In this document: positions 22,815-32,285 of the stretch, piece after piece
Layout: each line of letters starts with the position of its first letter
Numbering within the stretch: position 1 is the stretch's first letter
Assembly: GCA_965214615.1 (NCBI GenBank)
Contig: OZ243952.1
Location: 1,922,001 to 1,986,000, forward strand
Origin: CBDAUN01 sp965214615
Lineage (GTDB): Bacteria; Pseudomonadota; Gammaproteobacteria; Arenicellales; JAJDZL01
Direction: 5' to 3'
Length of the DNA stretch: 64,000 bases
The notes under the pieces: model-generated
Seen by the model: only the letters and a program-made list of their open reading frames with translations
What the model was told of the DNA's origin: nothing
Databases searched by the model: none
Translations under genes and position numbers: made by a program

Positions 22815-24557
22815 TCAAGCGTTGTCCGCCTGCCTGCTTCGCATATTGTCCCTGATCAAAGCCTTCAGCAATCCAACTCCCATCAGTACCAGTACCGCTG
22901 TGAATGGAATGGTGCCTACGATCATTGCAGACTGAATCGCTCTCAATCCGCCAGCGAGGAGCAGGACTCCGACCACGGCAGTCAGTGCGACACCCCAGAT
23001 CAGGATATGCTTCTGCCCAGTCTTCACCGTGTAGTCTCCGCCGGAATTGATCGTGTTAATCACCAGGATTGCCGAGTCCGCTGAAGTCACCAGATAGGTA
23101 AGCAGCAGAATCACGATCATCACCGACATCAGCGTAGCAAGCGTCGGAGACAGCATAATGTTGATCACCTCATAGAGCTGATACGTGAGGTTCGCGCTGA
23201 AGATTTTTCCTTCTGCCGCACCGCTTAATTCCAGATCAATCGCTGTACCGCCTACGAAAGTAAACCAGATAAAGCACATGATCGAAGGAGCCACGATAGC
23301 GCCTAGCACAAATTCGCGAATCGTCCGGTTTTTTGAAATCCGTGCAAGGAATATGCCGACAAAGGTTCCAAATGCGATCGCCCAGGCCCAGAAAAAGACC
23401 GACCACCCGGTTTGCCATCCGCCAAGTTCGGTTGATGGATCCCATACAGTCAACGTTAAAGCCGGCAAATTAATGATGTAGCTGAAAATTCCTTTGCCCA
23501 GCAATTCGAACGCAAACATCGTTGCGCCGAAAATCAGGAAGAATCCGAGCAATGAAAAAGACAGGACCATATTCGTGTTGCTGAGCCATTTGATTCCTCT
23601 TCCTACTCCTGACAGCGCCGATCCGGTCGACAAAAGCATCACCACTGCCAGCGAAAGCAGCAGGGCCCCTGTTGTCGGAGACGGGGAATCTCCGGTCGTC
23701 ATCAGCCAGTCCGCTCCGGTAATGTTATGCAGCCCTGACGCGAACGCATTGAGACCAAGGCCAATTGTCTGGGATATTCCAAGCAGCGTAGACAGCACGG
23801 CGGCAATGTCGACGACACTTCCCCAGGGGCCTTCCATGGAACGGCCGAACAAGGAACTCAGTCCCGAGCGTATCGTCAATGGCAAATTGCGCCGGTAGGC
23901 GAAAAATGCGAGCGAAATGCCAACCAGCGAATACGTCGCCCATGTCCCCAGTCCCCAATGCAGAAATGCATAGTGATAGGCTCCGCGAACCGCAGATTCG
24001 GTTTTGGGAATAGCCAATCCGTCAATCGCCGCAATCGATCCTGCAGCAAGCTGAGCCTGGTATTCGGCAAATACGTTGGCACCTTCTGCAAGGACAATGT
24101 CATTGGCTGCCAATAACGCTGCGATCGCCTGCTTGCTTTTGATGATTTCCGGGTTGTTGCCCAGATGCCAGATCGGTTCTGCCGCAGCATAGCCAAGCAT
24201 GCCAATTCCGATACCCGCTCCGAACATCATGGAAAACCATGAAAAATCCGAAAATTCAGGCTTGCCGTCCGGCGGACCGAGCTTGACTCTGCCGAAGGGC
24301 GGAAACAGTGCAATAAACAGACAGACGCAGACATAGAAGGCAACTGCATAGATGTAGTAGGCGTTGAAATGCTCCAGCGACCAATTCTGTATGTCGCTAA
24401 GCACCTGTCCGGCGCGTTGCGGGTCCATCGCTGCCCAAATGACAATTAGTGCGATCAGCACCTTCGCAGGCAACGCTACAGTTTGACTGAATCCTTCATA
24501 AAATCCGGATTCCTTTTTGTTGATTTTGAGCTCAGAGAGCGGCGGGGGAATAGCCAT
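22815..24557 (-). CDS. BCCT-family betaine/choline/carnitine-type transporter
   Basis: 580 residues with about twelve helices. Family features seen: the helix motif FGAGIGIGMLGYAAAEPIWH (the glycine-rich stretch that binds the substrate), WAWAIAFGTFVGIFLARISK followed by RTIREFVLGAI, and LVTSADSAILVIN near the end. These are sodium- or proton-driven importers of quaternary ammonium compounds and related zwitterions such as glycine betaine, choline, carnitine or DMSP. The unusual AAAEPIWH in place of GVAEPLYH argues for a substrate other than the classic BetP ligand, but which is unknown. TGAGGTC precedes ATG 24557. The neighbouring amine-catabolism genes at 26.8-32.3 kb may use what it imports. 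Confidence 0.9.
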   Translation of the reverse strand: MAIPPPLSELKINKKESGFYEGFSQTVALPAKVLIALIVIWAAMDPQRAGQVLSDIQNWSLEHFNAYYIYAVAFYVCVCLFIALFPPFGRVKLGPPDGKPEFSDFSWFSMMFGAGIGIGMLGYAAAEPIWHLGNNPEIIKSKQAIAALLAANDIVLAEGANVFAEYQAQLAAGSIAAIDGLAIPKTESAVRGAYHYAFLHWGLGTWATYSLVGISLAFFAYRRNLPLTIRSGLSSLFGRSMEGPWGSVVDIAAVLSTLLGISQTIGLGLNAFASGLHNITGADWLMTTGDSPSPTTGALLLSLAVVMLLSTGSALSGVGRGIKWLSNTNMVLSFSLLGFFLIFGATMFAFELLGKGIFSYIINLPALTLTVWDPSTELGGWQTGWSVFFWAWAIAFGTFVGIFLARISKNRTIREFVLGAIVAPSIMCFIWFTFVGGTAIDLELSGAAEGKIFSANLTYQLYEVINIMLSPTLATLMSVMIVILLLTYLVTSADSAILVINTINSGGDYTVKTGQKHILIWGVALTAVVGVLLLAGGLRAIQSAMIVGTIPFTAVLVLMGVGLLKALIRDNMRSRQADNA

Positions 24558-24673
24558 AAGTTTGACCTCAGAATTTATTATTTTGTTGAAAGTACCGACA
24601 CTATAGCATTGTTGAAACTTTGAAATAGTAAATCTGATTGTCTCGCAGCAATTCCAATTTTGAAGTCATTGTT

Positions 24674-24991
24674 TCATTTATTGATGCAACTGATCTTCCA
24701 TAACTCCGCCCGGTATCGTCCACCGCTTGAGCATTCAGCGTCATTTTTTTTCGCTGATCCTGAGGTTGTCTGCTCTGCATTATCTTGGAGCGCGGCTTGA
24801 ATTGCGGTTATGAAGCGATAGCCCATCATGCTCATGGAGTCGAGATAGCGTGAAATTCTGAAGTATGCATGGGCATACTTGATGGAACGGAAAGTTCCTG
24901 AGATTTTCTGTCTTACAGATTGATATGTTGCACGCAACATATCAATCAAAATGTCGCGGAAAGGATTATGTGGCGCAGATGCGGAAGCCAT
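24674..24991 (-). pseudogene. IS66-like transposase, C-terminal remnant
   Basis: The minus strand reads NPFRDILIDMLRATYQSVRQ and KISGTFRSIKYAHAYFRISR, followed by MMGYRFITAIQAAL. KISG-FRS followed by an aromatic/helical segment ending in an I--AL is the usual C terminus of IS66-type (TnpC) transposases. No upstream catalytic part was found on either side, so it is a leftover end. Sequence decay makes the family call moderate. Confidence 0.5.
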
Positions 24992-25386
24992 CGAAGTATT
25001 ACCGACTGTGCTGCAAACTCCGTAGCATAGTTTCGGTCTATGTCTTTCTTGAAATGGGGCGAACTATCTCGCTAAAACAACTATGTCGAGTAGATTGTCA
25101 TTTGTCGAGACAAACTGGCTGATAGCACAGCTGTCGTGTTTGTCATCGGTCGAACTTGCCCAACATAGTCCATTTTTGAGGATTTGAATACAGGTGATCA
25201 AGAAATCTCCTCGCTCTGCGTCAATCAACTTTCAGGAAATCGCTGGTAACATGCGGCGGCTTCGCGAGTTTGGTCAAGGATTGATTCTTGCATTGCGCAC
25301 ACCTGGGAATTTGACGGACTATGGAAAATATTGCAGCAAACAGACAATAAAAGATATGATATATAGAATATGAACTTCTAAATATC
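24992..25386. other. gene-free region before the DUF4143 ATPase
   Basis: No convincing frame or RNA gene. The last 80 nt before 25387 are AT-rich and should hold the promoter of the ATPase gene. The region borders the IS66-like remnant and may be part of the same old insertion. Confidence 0.45.
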
Positions 25387-26556
25387 ATGATTTTGATGAC
25401 AATAATAGAAAGAAAAAGATACATGGAGCAACTGGAATCCTTAGTTGCAGATTCCCCCGTGACAGCGCTGCTAGGACCGAGACAGTGCGGGAAGACAACG
25501 CTTGCCAAAGAATTCGGGAAATTGCGCAAGTCGCATTATTTCGATCTTGAATCCGCTATCGATTCAAATGCACTGCGTAACCCGGAAACCGTATTGGGAG
25601 AATTGAGCGGACTTATCATCCTAGATGAAATCCAGCTTATGCCCAGCCTGTTCAATGTACTTCGTGTACTGGTGGACAGGTTCGAACGCGCACCTAGGTT
25701 TCTGATTCTCGGCAGTGCAAATCCCAGTCTGATGCGTGGTGTTTCCGAGTCATTGGCAGGCCGCGTTGACTTTCTGGATATGAGAGGATTCGACTTGTCC
25801 GAAGTGGGAGCAGAAAATCATGCCGGCCTATGGCTGCGAGGCGGCTTTCCCGACAGCTATCTGGCCAATAGCACATCCTTGAGCACTCGTCGCAGAAACG
25901 CTTTGATCCGCACACACGTAGAAAGAGATCTGCCAATGCTGGGAATCACGATCCAGCCAGCTAGAATTCGACAATTCTGGACCATGCTGGCGCATTCGCA
26001 CGGGCAAATCTGGAATGCATCGAAAATTGGCAAATCTATGGGGCTCTCCTATCATACAGTCCGAAATTACTTGGATCTGCTAACTGGTACGTACATGGTG
26101 CGCCAACTTCAACCTTGGCATGAGAACTTCGGCAAACGACAGATAAAGGCTCCGAAAATCTATTTCCGTGATTCTGGGATACTTCACGCATTTTTGAACA
26201 TCCATGACCAAAGGGCGCTTTATTCCCATCCTGCTTCGGGCGCCTCTTGGGAGGGGTTTGTACTTGAGGAGGTTCTAAGAGAGTTGCAAATTGAAACTGC
26301 ATGGTACTGGGCGGCGCATTCCGGAGGTGAATTGGACCTTGTGTTTGAATTTGACGGCATGAGAATAGGAATTGAGATTAAATTGAACGAGGCTCCGAAG
26401 GTGTCTGCGAGTACACATCGCATCCGCGATCTGTTGAAATTGGATCATCTAATCGTCGTTTCGCCCACGCCGCGATCGTATCGGGCATCAGACCGAATAA
26501 ATGTTCTGGCAATCAAGGATTTGCCCATGCTTCGCCAATTGATCAGTCAACAATGA
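25387..26556 (+). CDS. ATP-binding protein, AAA_14/DUF4143 type
   Basis: 389 residues with an N-terminal P-loop domain (LLGPRQCGKTTLAKEFG, Walker B as GLIILDEIQLMP, arginine-finger-like ILGSANPSLMRG) and a C-terminal DUF4143 domain (APKIYFRDSGILHAFLNI, then ASWEGFVLEEV, GGELDLVFEFDGMRIGIEIK). The last part, with E-DLV and EIK, looks like a restriction-endonuclease-type fold. The family is very widespread and of unknown role; members are often found near mobile DNA or toxin genes. The frame is intact. ATG 25387 or ATG 25396 may be used. It stands alone, flanked by an IS remnant on one side and the amine genes on the other. Confidence 0.85.
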   Translation: MILMTIIERKRYMEQLESLVADSPVTALLGPRQCGKTTLAKEFGKLRKSHYFDLESAIDSNALRNPETVLGELSGLIILDEIQLMPSLFNVLRVLVDRFERAPRFLILGSANPSLMRGVSESLAGRVDFLDMRGFDLSEVGAENHAGLWLRGGFPDSYLANSTSLSTRRRNALIRTHVERDLPMLGITIQPARIRQFWTMLAHSHGQIWNASKIGKSMGLSYHTVRNYLDLLTGTYMVRQLQPWHENFGKRQIKAPKIYFRDSGILHAFLNIHDQRALYSHPASGASWEGFVLEEVLRELQIETAWYWAAHSGGELDLVFEFDGMRIGIEIKLNEAPKVSASTHRIRDLLKLDHLIVVSPTPRSYRASDRINVLAIKDLPMLRQLISQQ

Positions 26557-26811
26557 TCGTCTGACTACAAATCGGATTGCCGACCCAGTTTACAACTCTT
26601 ATTCCTGTGCGGGTATTGGGGTAAAATCACTGGCTTTATCGTCGATTTGGGCGAACAGGTTCAGCGAATTATCCTAAGCCAGCAAAGCCAGAACCAAATA
26701 ACGGTCGTTGCATCTTGCAAAACTTTTCGTTGGTAAGGAACTAATTTGCAGCACTCTGTCTGCACAGATGTCTTTGGAGACATGGCAGCAAAATTGAATC
26801 AGGATTAAATC

Positions 26812-28269
26812 ATGATTAGAACAGGTCAGCAGTACATTGAATCGCTTCAGGACGGACGCGTCGTCTACATGGACGGCGAGCGTGTCGACAATGTTGCGAC
26901 GCACCCTGCATTCAAGCCTATTGTCGACATTCGCGCTCGAATATTCGACATGCAGCATGAAGAGCAATATTCGAAGTTGCTGACTTACGAAGACGCCGAG
27001 AATCGCAAGTGCTCCACGCTGCTCAAGATGCCATTCGAACAAAGCGACTGGCATTTGCGCCGTGAAGCGGTCGATACAGTGCTCAATGACATAGGAGGCG
27101 TGGTCACCCGTGTCGGAGATGAGACTGTGGGAGAAATGTGGTCGCTATACGACGGCAGCGATGTGCTTTCGGAAATCGATCCGAGGTTCGCTGACAATAT
27201 CAGGAATCACATAGACAATGTCATTCGCAACGACGTCTTCCACGTTTCAGCGAATACAGATCCGAAAGGCGATCGCTCCAAGCCTCCTCAGGAGCAGGAC
27301 CCCGACATGCTGCTTCATGTCGTCAAGGAAACCGACGCCGGCATCGTGATACGCGGTGCAAAGTATGAAACCGCATCCGCTTACGCCGATCAGGCGTTCG
27401 TCAAGCCGACGATTGCAAACTGGGGCGACCAGAAACTGTCAGACTACGCAGTCGGGGTAATCGCGCGCATGAACGCCGACGGCGTCACGCACATCTGCCG
27501 CAACGGATTTCGCAATCGCGCACCCGAAATCGATTATCCGCTGTCAAATCGATTTGATGAAATTGATACATTAATTGTATTTGATAATGTATTGATTCCG
27601 TGGGATGATGTTCTGTTCTACCAGCACACGCGGGCGGCAACGTTCATTCGGGCTACGCTGCACCGCTACAGCGCCTTTTCGTTTGTCCAGCGGATTCAAA
27701 AATACGCTGACATGCTGATCGGAGCCGCCTTGTTCAACGTTCGGCAGACCGGGCTGGACAAGCAGCAGGCGGTACGGGAAAAAATAGCGCAACTGGTGTG
27801 CTACCGGGAAGGAATCAACGCGCACCTGACAGCATCGATCGCTTCAGCCCAGAAAAGTCCGAAGGGTCTGCTCATGCCGAACCAGTCGCTGCTGTATACC
27901 GGGCGCGTGCTGGCCTGCACTCAGCTTCCGCATATGATGCACATCGCACGAGAACTTTGCGGAGGACAGATCTGCATTACCCCCGACTACGCAAGCTTTG
28001 AAGCGCCCGGGTCGCAGGAATGGCTGGAGAAATACTACACCATCAACGACGAGTGGCGCCACGACGATCGCAGAAAACTGCTTGCCTTTGCCCGAGACCT
28101 GGTGAACTCCGATTACGCATCCCACCGACTGACGTTCCAGCTTTTCGCCCAGTCGCCGCCGTTCGCCCATCTGAACGCGGTCTATATGAATTACGATCCC
28201 ACCGATGCCCTGGAGTTCGTCAAGCGATCGGCCAGGCTGTCTGACCGGATCACAACGAATCGGCGATAG
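26812..28269 (+). CDS. HpaB-family flavin-dependent monooxygenase/dehydratase
   Basis: 485 residues matching the 4-hydroxyphenylacetate 3-hydroxylase large-subunit family: N-terminal RTGQQYIESLQDGRVVYMDG, middle YETASAYADQAFVKPTIANW, and C-terminal helices with MHIARELCGGQICITPDYAS. Family members use reduced FAD to hydroxylate phenols (HpaB), or act as radical dehydratases (4-hydroxybutyryl-CoA dehydratase). I see no set of cluster cysteines typical of the latter, so a monooxygenase is likely; its reductase partner (HpaC) is not in the window. The start ATG 26812 follows CAGGATT. RidA starts 4 nt after the stop, so the two are cotranslated. Confidence 0.85.
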   Translation: MIRTGQQYIESLQDGRVVYMDGERVDNVATHPAFKPIVDIRARIFDMQHEEQYSKLLTYEDAENRKCSTLLKMPFEQSDWHLRREAVDTVLNDIGGVVTRVGDETVGEMWSLYDGSDVLSEIDPRFADNIRNHIDNVIRNDVFHVSANTDPKGDRSKPPQEQDPDMLLHVVKETDAGIVIRGAKYETASAYADQAFVKPTIANWGDQKLSDYAVGVIARMNADGVTHICRNGFRNRAPEIDYPLSNRFDEIDTLIVFDNVLIPWDDVLFYQHTRAATFIRATLHRYSAFSFVQRIQKYADMLIGAALFNVRQTGLDKQQAVREKIAQLVCYREGINAHLTASIASAQKSPKGLLMPNQSLLYTGRVLACTQLPHMMHIARELCGGQICITPDYASFEAPGSQEWLEKYYTINDEWRHDDRRKLLAFARDLVNSDYASHRLTFQLFAQSPPFAHLNAVYMNYDPTDALEFVKRSARLSDRITTNRR

Positions 28270-28273
28270 CGCC

Positions 28274-28690
28274 ATGTCCAAGCACATCAGACTGCGAAAG
28301 TTCAATACCAGGGATACCTACCCGGATCAGACGCTGGACAATGATCTTTGCCAGGTCGTAAAGGCGGGGAATATGATATTTCTCCGAGGGCAGGTGGGCA
28401 GCGACTTTGATGGCAACGTGGTAGGAATCGGCGACCCTGCGGCGCAAACCGACCAGGCGATGCGAAATGTGGAACAATTGCTGACCGAGGCAGGAGCCAC
28501 ATTGAATGACATTTGCAAAATCACAGTCTACCTGGTCGACCGCGCCTATCGCGAGCCCGTATACCGCACGATCGGCAAACGGCTGAAAGGCGTTTTTCCC
28601 GTATCCACCGGATTAATCGTCGACGGGCTGGCCAAGCCGGAATGGCTGATGGAAATCGATGTGATCGCCGTAGTCGAAGACGGCGATTGA
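28274..28690 (+). CDS. RidA (YjgF/YER057c) family protein
   Basis: 138 residues with the RidA fold: IFLRGQVGSDFDGNVVGIGD near the N terminus, TDQAMRNVEQLLTEAGATLN, DICKITVYLVDRAYR and FPVSTGLIVDGLAKPEWLME. These trimeric proteins hydrolyse reactive enamines and imines, protecting PLP enzymes or acting in degradation pathways. The usual Arg that binds the substrate carboxylate is not obvious at its common place (STGLIVD rather than P-R-), which suggests a specialised catabolic version. ATG 28274 is preferred because it lies 4 nt after the HpaB-like stop. The gene is placed between an oxygenase and an aminotransferase, fitting removal of an imine intermediate. Confidence 0.85.
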   Translation: MSKHIRLRKFNTRDTYPDQTLDNDLCQVVKAGNMIFLRGQVGSDFDGNVVGIGDPAAQTDQAMRNVEQLLTEAGATLNDICKITVYLVDRAYREPVYRTIGKRLKGVFPVSTGLIVDGLAKPEWLMEIDVIAVVEDGD

Positions 28691-28725
28691 ATTAACTTTG
28701 CGCACACAATGCGAGGCGTACTGAC

Positions 28726-30126
28726 ATGACTCTGAGAAAATCATACGACACCCAGGATCTATGGGAAAAGGACCGCGACCACTACATCCATCCGTGGACC
28801 GATTTTTCGGTGTTTCACGACGAGGGATCGCTTGTTGTCGCAGAAGCCGATGGCGCCTACGTATTCGACAGCGACGGCAACCGCTATCTTGACGGCATAG
28901 GAGGGCTGTGGTGCGTCAATATCGGCTACGGCTCGGACGAAATGGCTGATGCGATCGCCGATCAGGTTCGATCCATTCCGTACTATTCGTCGTTCAACCA
29001 CCTGACTACGCCGCCGTCGGCGGAACTTGCAGCCAAGCTGGCATCGATCGCTCCGGCTCCTTTGAACCATGTGTTCTACGGAACCGGCGGCTCCATGGCC
29101 AATGACACCGCGATCAGGATCATCCACTACTACTTCAACCGACTTGGCAAGCCGAACAAGAAGCAGATTATTTCGCGTGTCGACGCCTATCACGGCAGCA
29201 CGTATCTTGCAATGACTCTTACCGGCGTGAAAGCGGATCACACAGGATTCGATCTGGCTCCGCAGCTGGTTCACTACGTCTCGAATCCGAATCCCTACCG
29301 CATGCCCGAAAGCATGTCGGTCGAAGAGTTCTGCGACTTCCTGGTCGAAGAGCTTGAAGCGAAAATCAACGAAATCGGGCCGGACAATGTCGCTGCATTC
29401 ATCGCAGAGCCGATCATGGGCGCAGGCGGCGTCATTGTGCCGCCTCCCGGCTATCACAAAAGGACAAAGGATGTCTGCCAGCGATACGACATCATCTATA
29501 TCTCCGACGAAGTGGTCACCGGGTTCGGCAGGCTCGGTCACATGATGGCATCGGAACCGGTGTTCGATCTGGTGCCTGACATGATTACGCTGGCCAAGGG
29601 CATATCCTCAGGATATCTGCCGCTTTCGGCGACGATGATCTCCGATGCCGTCTATGAAGTCATAAGCAAGCCGGCGCCAGACGGATCCCTGTTTACCCAC
29701 GGGTTTACCTATTCCGGACATCCGGTTTGCTGTGCCGCAGGATTGAAGAACATCGAAATTATTGAACGTGACAGAATTTGCGAGCATGTTCAGGAAGTTG
29801 GTCCGTATTTCGAGGAGCAGCTGAACACGCTGCGCGACCTACCCATCGTCGGCGATGTCCGCGGCAAGTGCTTTATGATGTGCATCGAAAACGTTTCAGA
29901 CCGCAAGACGAAGGCATTGTTCGATGATGAAGTCGGGATCGGCGATCGAATCGCGGCCCATTGCCAGAAAAACGGCCTGATCATTCGCCCGATCGGCCAT
30001 CTGAACGTGATGTCGCCTCCCTTGACACTTACGCTGGAGCAGATCGACGACATTGTCGGGACATTGCGCGCCGGAATCGAGGCGACAATGGATGATCTCG
30101 TACGCGAAAGGCTTTGGAGCGGCTAG
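28726..30126 (+). CDS. class III (omega-type) aminotransferase
   Basis: 466 residues, the usual size for class III PLP aminotransferases. Motifs in order: GLWCVNIGYGSDEMADA, FYGTGGSMANDTAIRI (phosphate binding), YHGSTYLAMTLTG, AAFIAEPIMGAGGVIVPPPG, IYISDEVVTGFGRLG (the PLP-binding Asp), and ITLAKGISSGYLPLSA with the Schiff-base Lys. The FTYSGHPVCCAAG stretch matches omega-amino acid/pyruvate and putrescine-type enzymes. It would move the amino group of a primary amine or omega-amino acid to pyruvate or another keto acid. It is 35 nt after the RidA gene and 72 nt before the amine dehydrogenase-like gene, so the four form one operon. Confidence 0.9.
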   Translation: MTLRKSYDTQDLWEKDRDHYIHPWTDFSVFHDEGSLVVAEADGAYVFDSDGNRYLDGIGGLWCVNIGYGSDEMADAIADQVRSIPYYSSFNHLTTPPSAELAAKLASIAPAPLNHVFYGTGGSMANDTAIRIIHYYFNRLGKPNKKQIISRVDAYHGSTYLAMTLTGVKADHTGFDLAPQLVHYVSNPNPYRMPESMSVEEFCDFLVEELEAKINEIGPDNVAAFIAEPIMGAGGVIVPPPGYHKRTKDVCQRYDIIYISDEVVTGFGRLGHMMASEPVFDLVPDMITLAKGISSGYLPLSATMISDAVYEVISKPAPDGSLFTHGFTYSGHPVCCAAGLKNIEIIERDRICEHVQEVGPYFEEQLNTLRDLPIVGDVRGKCFMMCIENVSDRKTKALFDDEVGIGDRIAAHCQKNGLIIRPIGHLNVMSPPLTLTLEQIDDIVGTLRAGIEATMDDLVRERLWSG

Positions 30127-30198
30127 ACGCTGCGCGAACAGGCGTCGTCCGGAATCTTATGCCGCATCGTCAAGTTTCGCTAGCACAGACGTAGAATT

Positions 30199-32271
30199 AT
30201 GACTCGCGACCCTCGCTACGACATACTGTTCGAGCCGGTGCAACTCGGCCCTGTCACTGCGCGCAACCGGTTTTACCAGGTGCCCCATTGCGCCGGCATG
30301 GGACACACCAAGCCGCATACCGCCGCGGCAATGCGCGGCGCCAAGGCCGAAGGGGGATGGGCTGTCGTTTCCACCGAAGAATGCGAAATTCACCATACGT
30401 CAGATGTCTCGCCGTATTCGGAGCAGCGCCTGTGGGACGATTCTGACATCCCGAATCATGCACTTATGGTCGATGCCGTCCATGAGCACGGGGCGCTGGC
30501 AGCAATCGAACTGGCGCACAACGGAATCGAAGCACCGAATCAGTACACCCGCTCAGTGACGATCGCTCCGTCGGGCGGAGCCTGTCCGGGCTACGTTCCG
30601 ATACAGGCCCGGGCGATGACGGATCAGGACATTCGCGATGTGCGAAAAATCTATCGGGACGCCGCACTGCGGGCGAAACGGGCAGGCTTCGATGTCATCT
30701 ATGTGTATTCGGGCCACGGCTTGACTCTGCCCACTCACTTTCTATCAAAGAAATTCAACAGACGCGAAGACGAATACGGCGGTTCGCTCAGCAATCGCAT
30801 GCGGCTGCTCAGAGAACTCATCGAAGACGCCAAGGACGCTGTTGGAGATACCTGTGCGATCGCCGTGCGAATTTCAGTTGACGAATCCTGGGGCGCGGAC
30901 AACATCGAAATCTGCCAGGAAAGCATCGACGTAATCGGAACCCTGGCAGAGCTTCCCGACTTGTGGGATGTCAACCTAAGCCGATGGGAGGATGATTCTG
31001 CGACATCCCGGTTCAAGCCGGAAGGGTTTCAGCAGCAATATATTCAGACCATCAAAGAACTGACAACCAAGCCGGTTGTCGGCGTTGGCCGATTTACTTC
31101 GCCCGACACCATGGCCTCGCAGATTCGCCAGGGCACGCTTGACATGATCGGCGCCGCACGCCCGTCTATCGCCGACCCATTCCTGCCAAAAAAGATCGAA
31201 GAGGGCAGGATAGAGGACATCCGCGAATGCATTGGCTGCAACATCTGCATTACTGGGGATTTCACTGTGACGCCGATGCGCTGCACTCAGAATCCGACCG
31301 TCGGCGAAGAATGGCGCCGAGACTGGCATCCCGAGATTGTTCCCAGGTCAGCCGATTGCGAATCGATACTGATCATCGGCGGCGGCCCGGCAGGACTGGA
31401 ATGCGCATCGATACTCGCAAAGCGCGGATGCCGCGTCACGCTGGCGGAAGCTTCAATCGAACTTGGCGGCCGGGTAGGCAGGGAAAGCAGCCTGCCAGGA
31501 CTTTCAGCCTGGGCCAGGGTGAGAGACTACCGGCTGCAGCAGATCGGCAAGCTTGCGAACGTGGAAACCTATCTTGACAGCCGCATGGAGCCGGAATCCG
31601 TTTTTGAATTCGGTGCCAGCCACGTGGTGATTGCTGCCGGCTCGACATGGCGCAAAGACGGGGTAGGGCGCTCGGATGACACTTCTATCAGCGAAGCAGG
31701 GGCAGCGATGATCCTGACTCCCGACGACATCATGGCCGGGCGAATGCCGCACGGGCGGGTGGTGGTCTACGACGACGACCATTTCTATATGGGCGGCGTG
31801 ATTGCCGAGGCGGTGCGCAAAGCCGGCGCCGACGTGACCATCGCTACGCCGGCGCCGGACGTGTCGCACTGGACTCACAACACTCTGGAACAAACCCGCA
31901 TCCAGGCCCGCATGATTGAACTTGGCATTCAAATCAGGCCGCATGCGACGCTGCTTTGTGTTGACAGCGGCGCCGCTGAATTCGAATGCGTGTTTACCGG
32001 TCGGCGCAGCCGAATTGAAACAGACTGGGTCATCCTGGTCACATCGCGCGAACCGAACGACCATCTGTATCATTCATTGCTCAATTTGCAAAGCCGCTTT
32101 GCCGATTCCGGCATTCGCTCGGTTGGCCGAATCGGCGATTGCCTGGTACCCGGCACGATCGCCGCCGCAGTCCATAGCGGACACATGTGGGCGCGAAATC
32201 TCGGTGAGCACGAGTCCGCCGACGTACTGACGACCCCGTTCAAGCGCGAGCATGCCGCTGTAAACCTGTAA
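30199..32271 (+). CDS. trimethylamine/histamine dehydrogenase-like flavo-iron-sulfur enzyme
   Basis: 690 residues. An old-yellow-enzyme barrel (FEPVQLGPVTARNRFYQVPH, then Cys31) is followed by the cluster motif C344IGC347NIC350 with a fourth Cys near 363, and by a C-terminal FAD/NAD-type domain (ILIIGGGPAGLECASILAKR). Cys31 aligns with the Cys that binds FMN covalently in trimethylamine dehydrogenase. Two of that enzyme's three aromatic cage residues are changed: Glu61 replaces Tyr60 and Asp354 replaces Trp355; the Trp in LWDVNLSRW is kept. An Asp at the last position is also found in histamine dehydrogenase, so a substrate with a second charged group, not trimethylamine, is likely. Electrons would go to an electron-transfer flavoprotein or cytochrome. 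Confidence 0.88.
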   Translation: MTRDPRYDILFEPVQLGPVTARNRFYQVPHCAGMGHTKPHTAAAMRGAKAEGGWAVVSTEECEIHHTSDVSPYSEQRLWDDSDIPNHALMVDAVHEHGALAAIELAHNGIEAPNQYTRSVTIAPSGGACPGYVPIQARAMTDQDIRDVRKIYRDAALRAKRAGFDVIYVYSGHGLTLPTHFLSKKFNRREDEYGGSLSNRMRLLRELIEDAKDAVGDTCAIAVRISVDESWGADNIEICQESIDVIGTLAELPDLWDVNLSRWEDDSATSRFKPEGFQQQYIQTIKELTTKPVVGVGRFTSPDTMASQIRQGTLDMIGAARPSIADPFLPKKIEEGRIEDIRECIGCNICITGDFTVTPMRCTQNPTVGEEWRRDWHPEIVPRSADCESILIIGGGPAGLECASILAKRGCRVTLAEASIELGGRVGRESSLPGLSAWARVRDYRLQQIGKLANVETYLDSRMEPESVFEFGASHVVIAAGSTWRKDGVGRSDDTSISEAGAAMILTPDDIMAGRMPHGRVVVYDDDHFYMGGVIAEAVRKAGADVTIATPAPDVSHWTHNTLEQTRIQARMIELGIQIRPHATLLCVDSGAAEFECVFTGRRSRIETDWVILVTSREPNDHLYHSLLNLQSRFADSGIRSVGRIGDCLVPGTIAAAVHSGHMWARNLGEHESADVLTTPFKREHAAVNL

Positions 32272-32285
32272 GCTGCCTGACGCGG

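Noticed and set aside
26812..28269. HpaB-family protein read as 4-hydroxybutyryl-CoA dehydratase
   Set aside because: The cluster-binding cysteine and histidine set of that enzyme is not visible, and the neighbours are amine genes.
28759..29541. Minus-strand 260-codon frame inside the aminotransferase gene
   Set aside because: It is a shadow of the well-supported plus-strand gene with no independent evidence.
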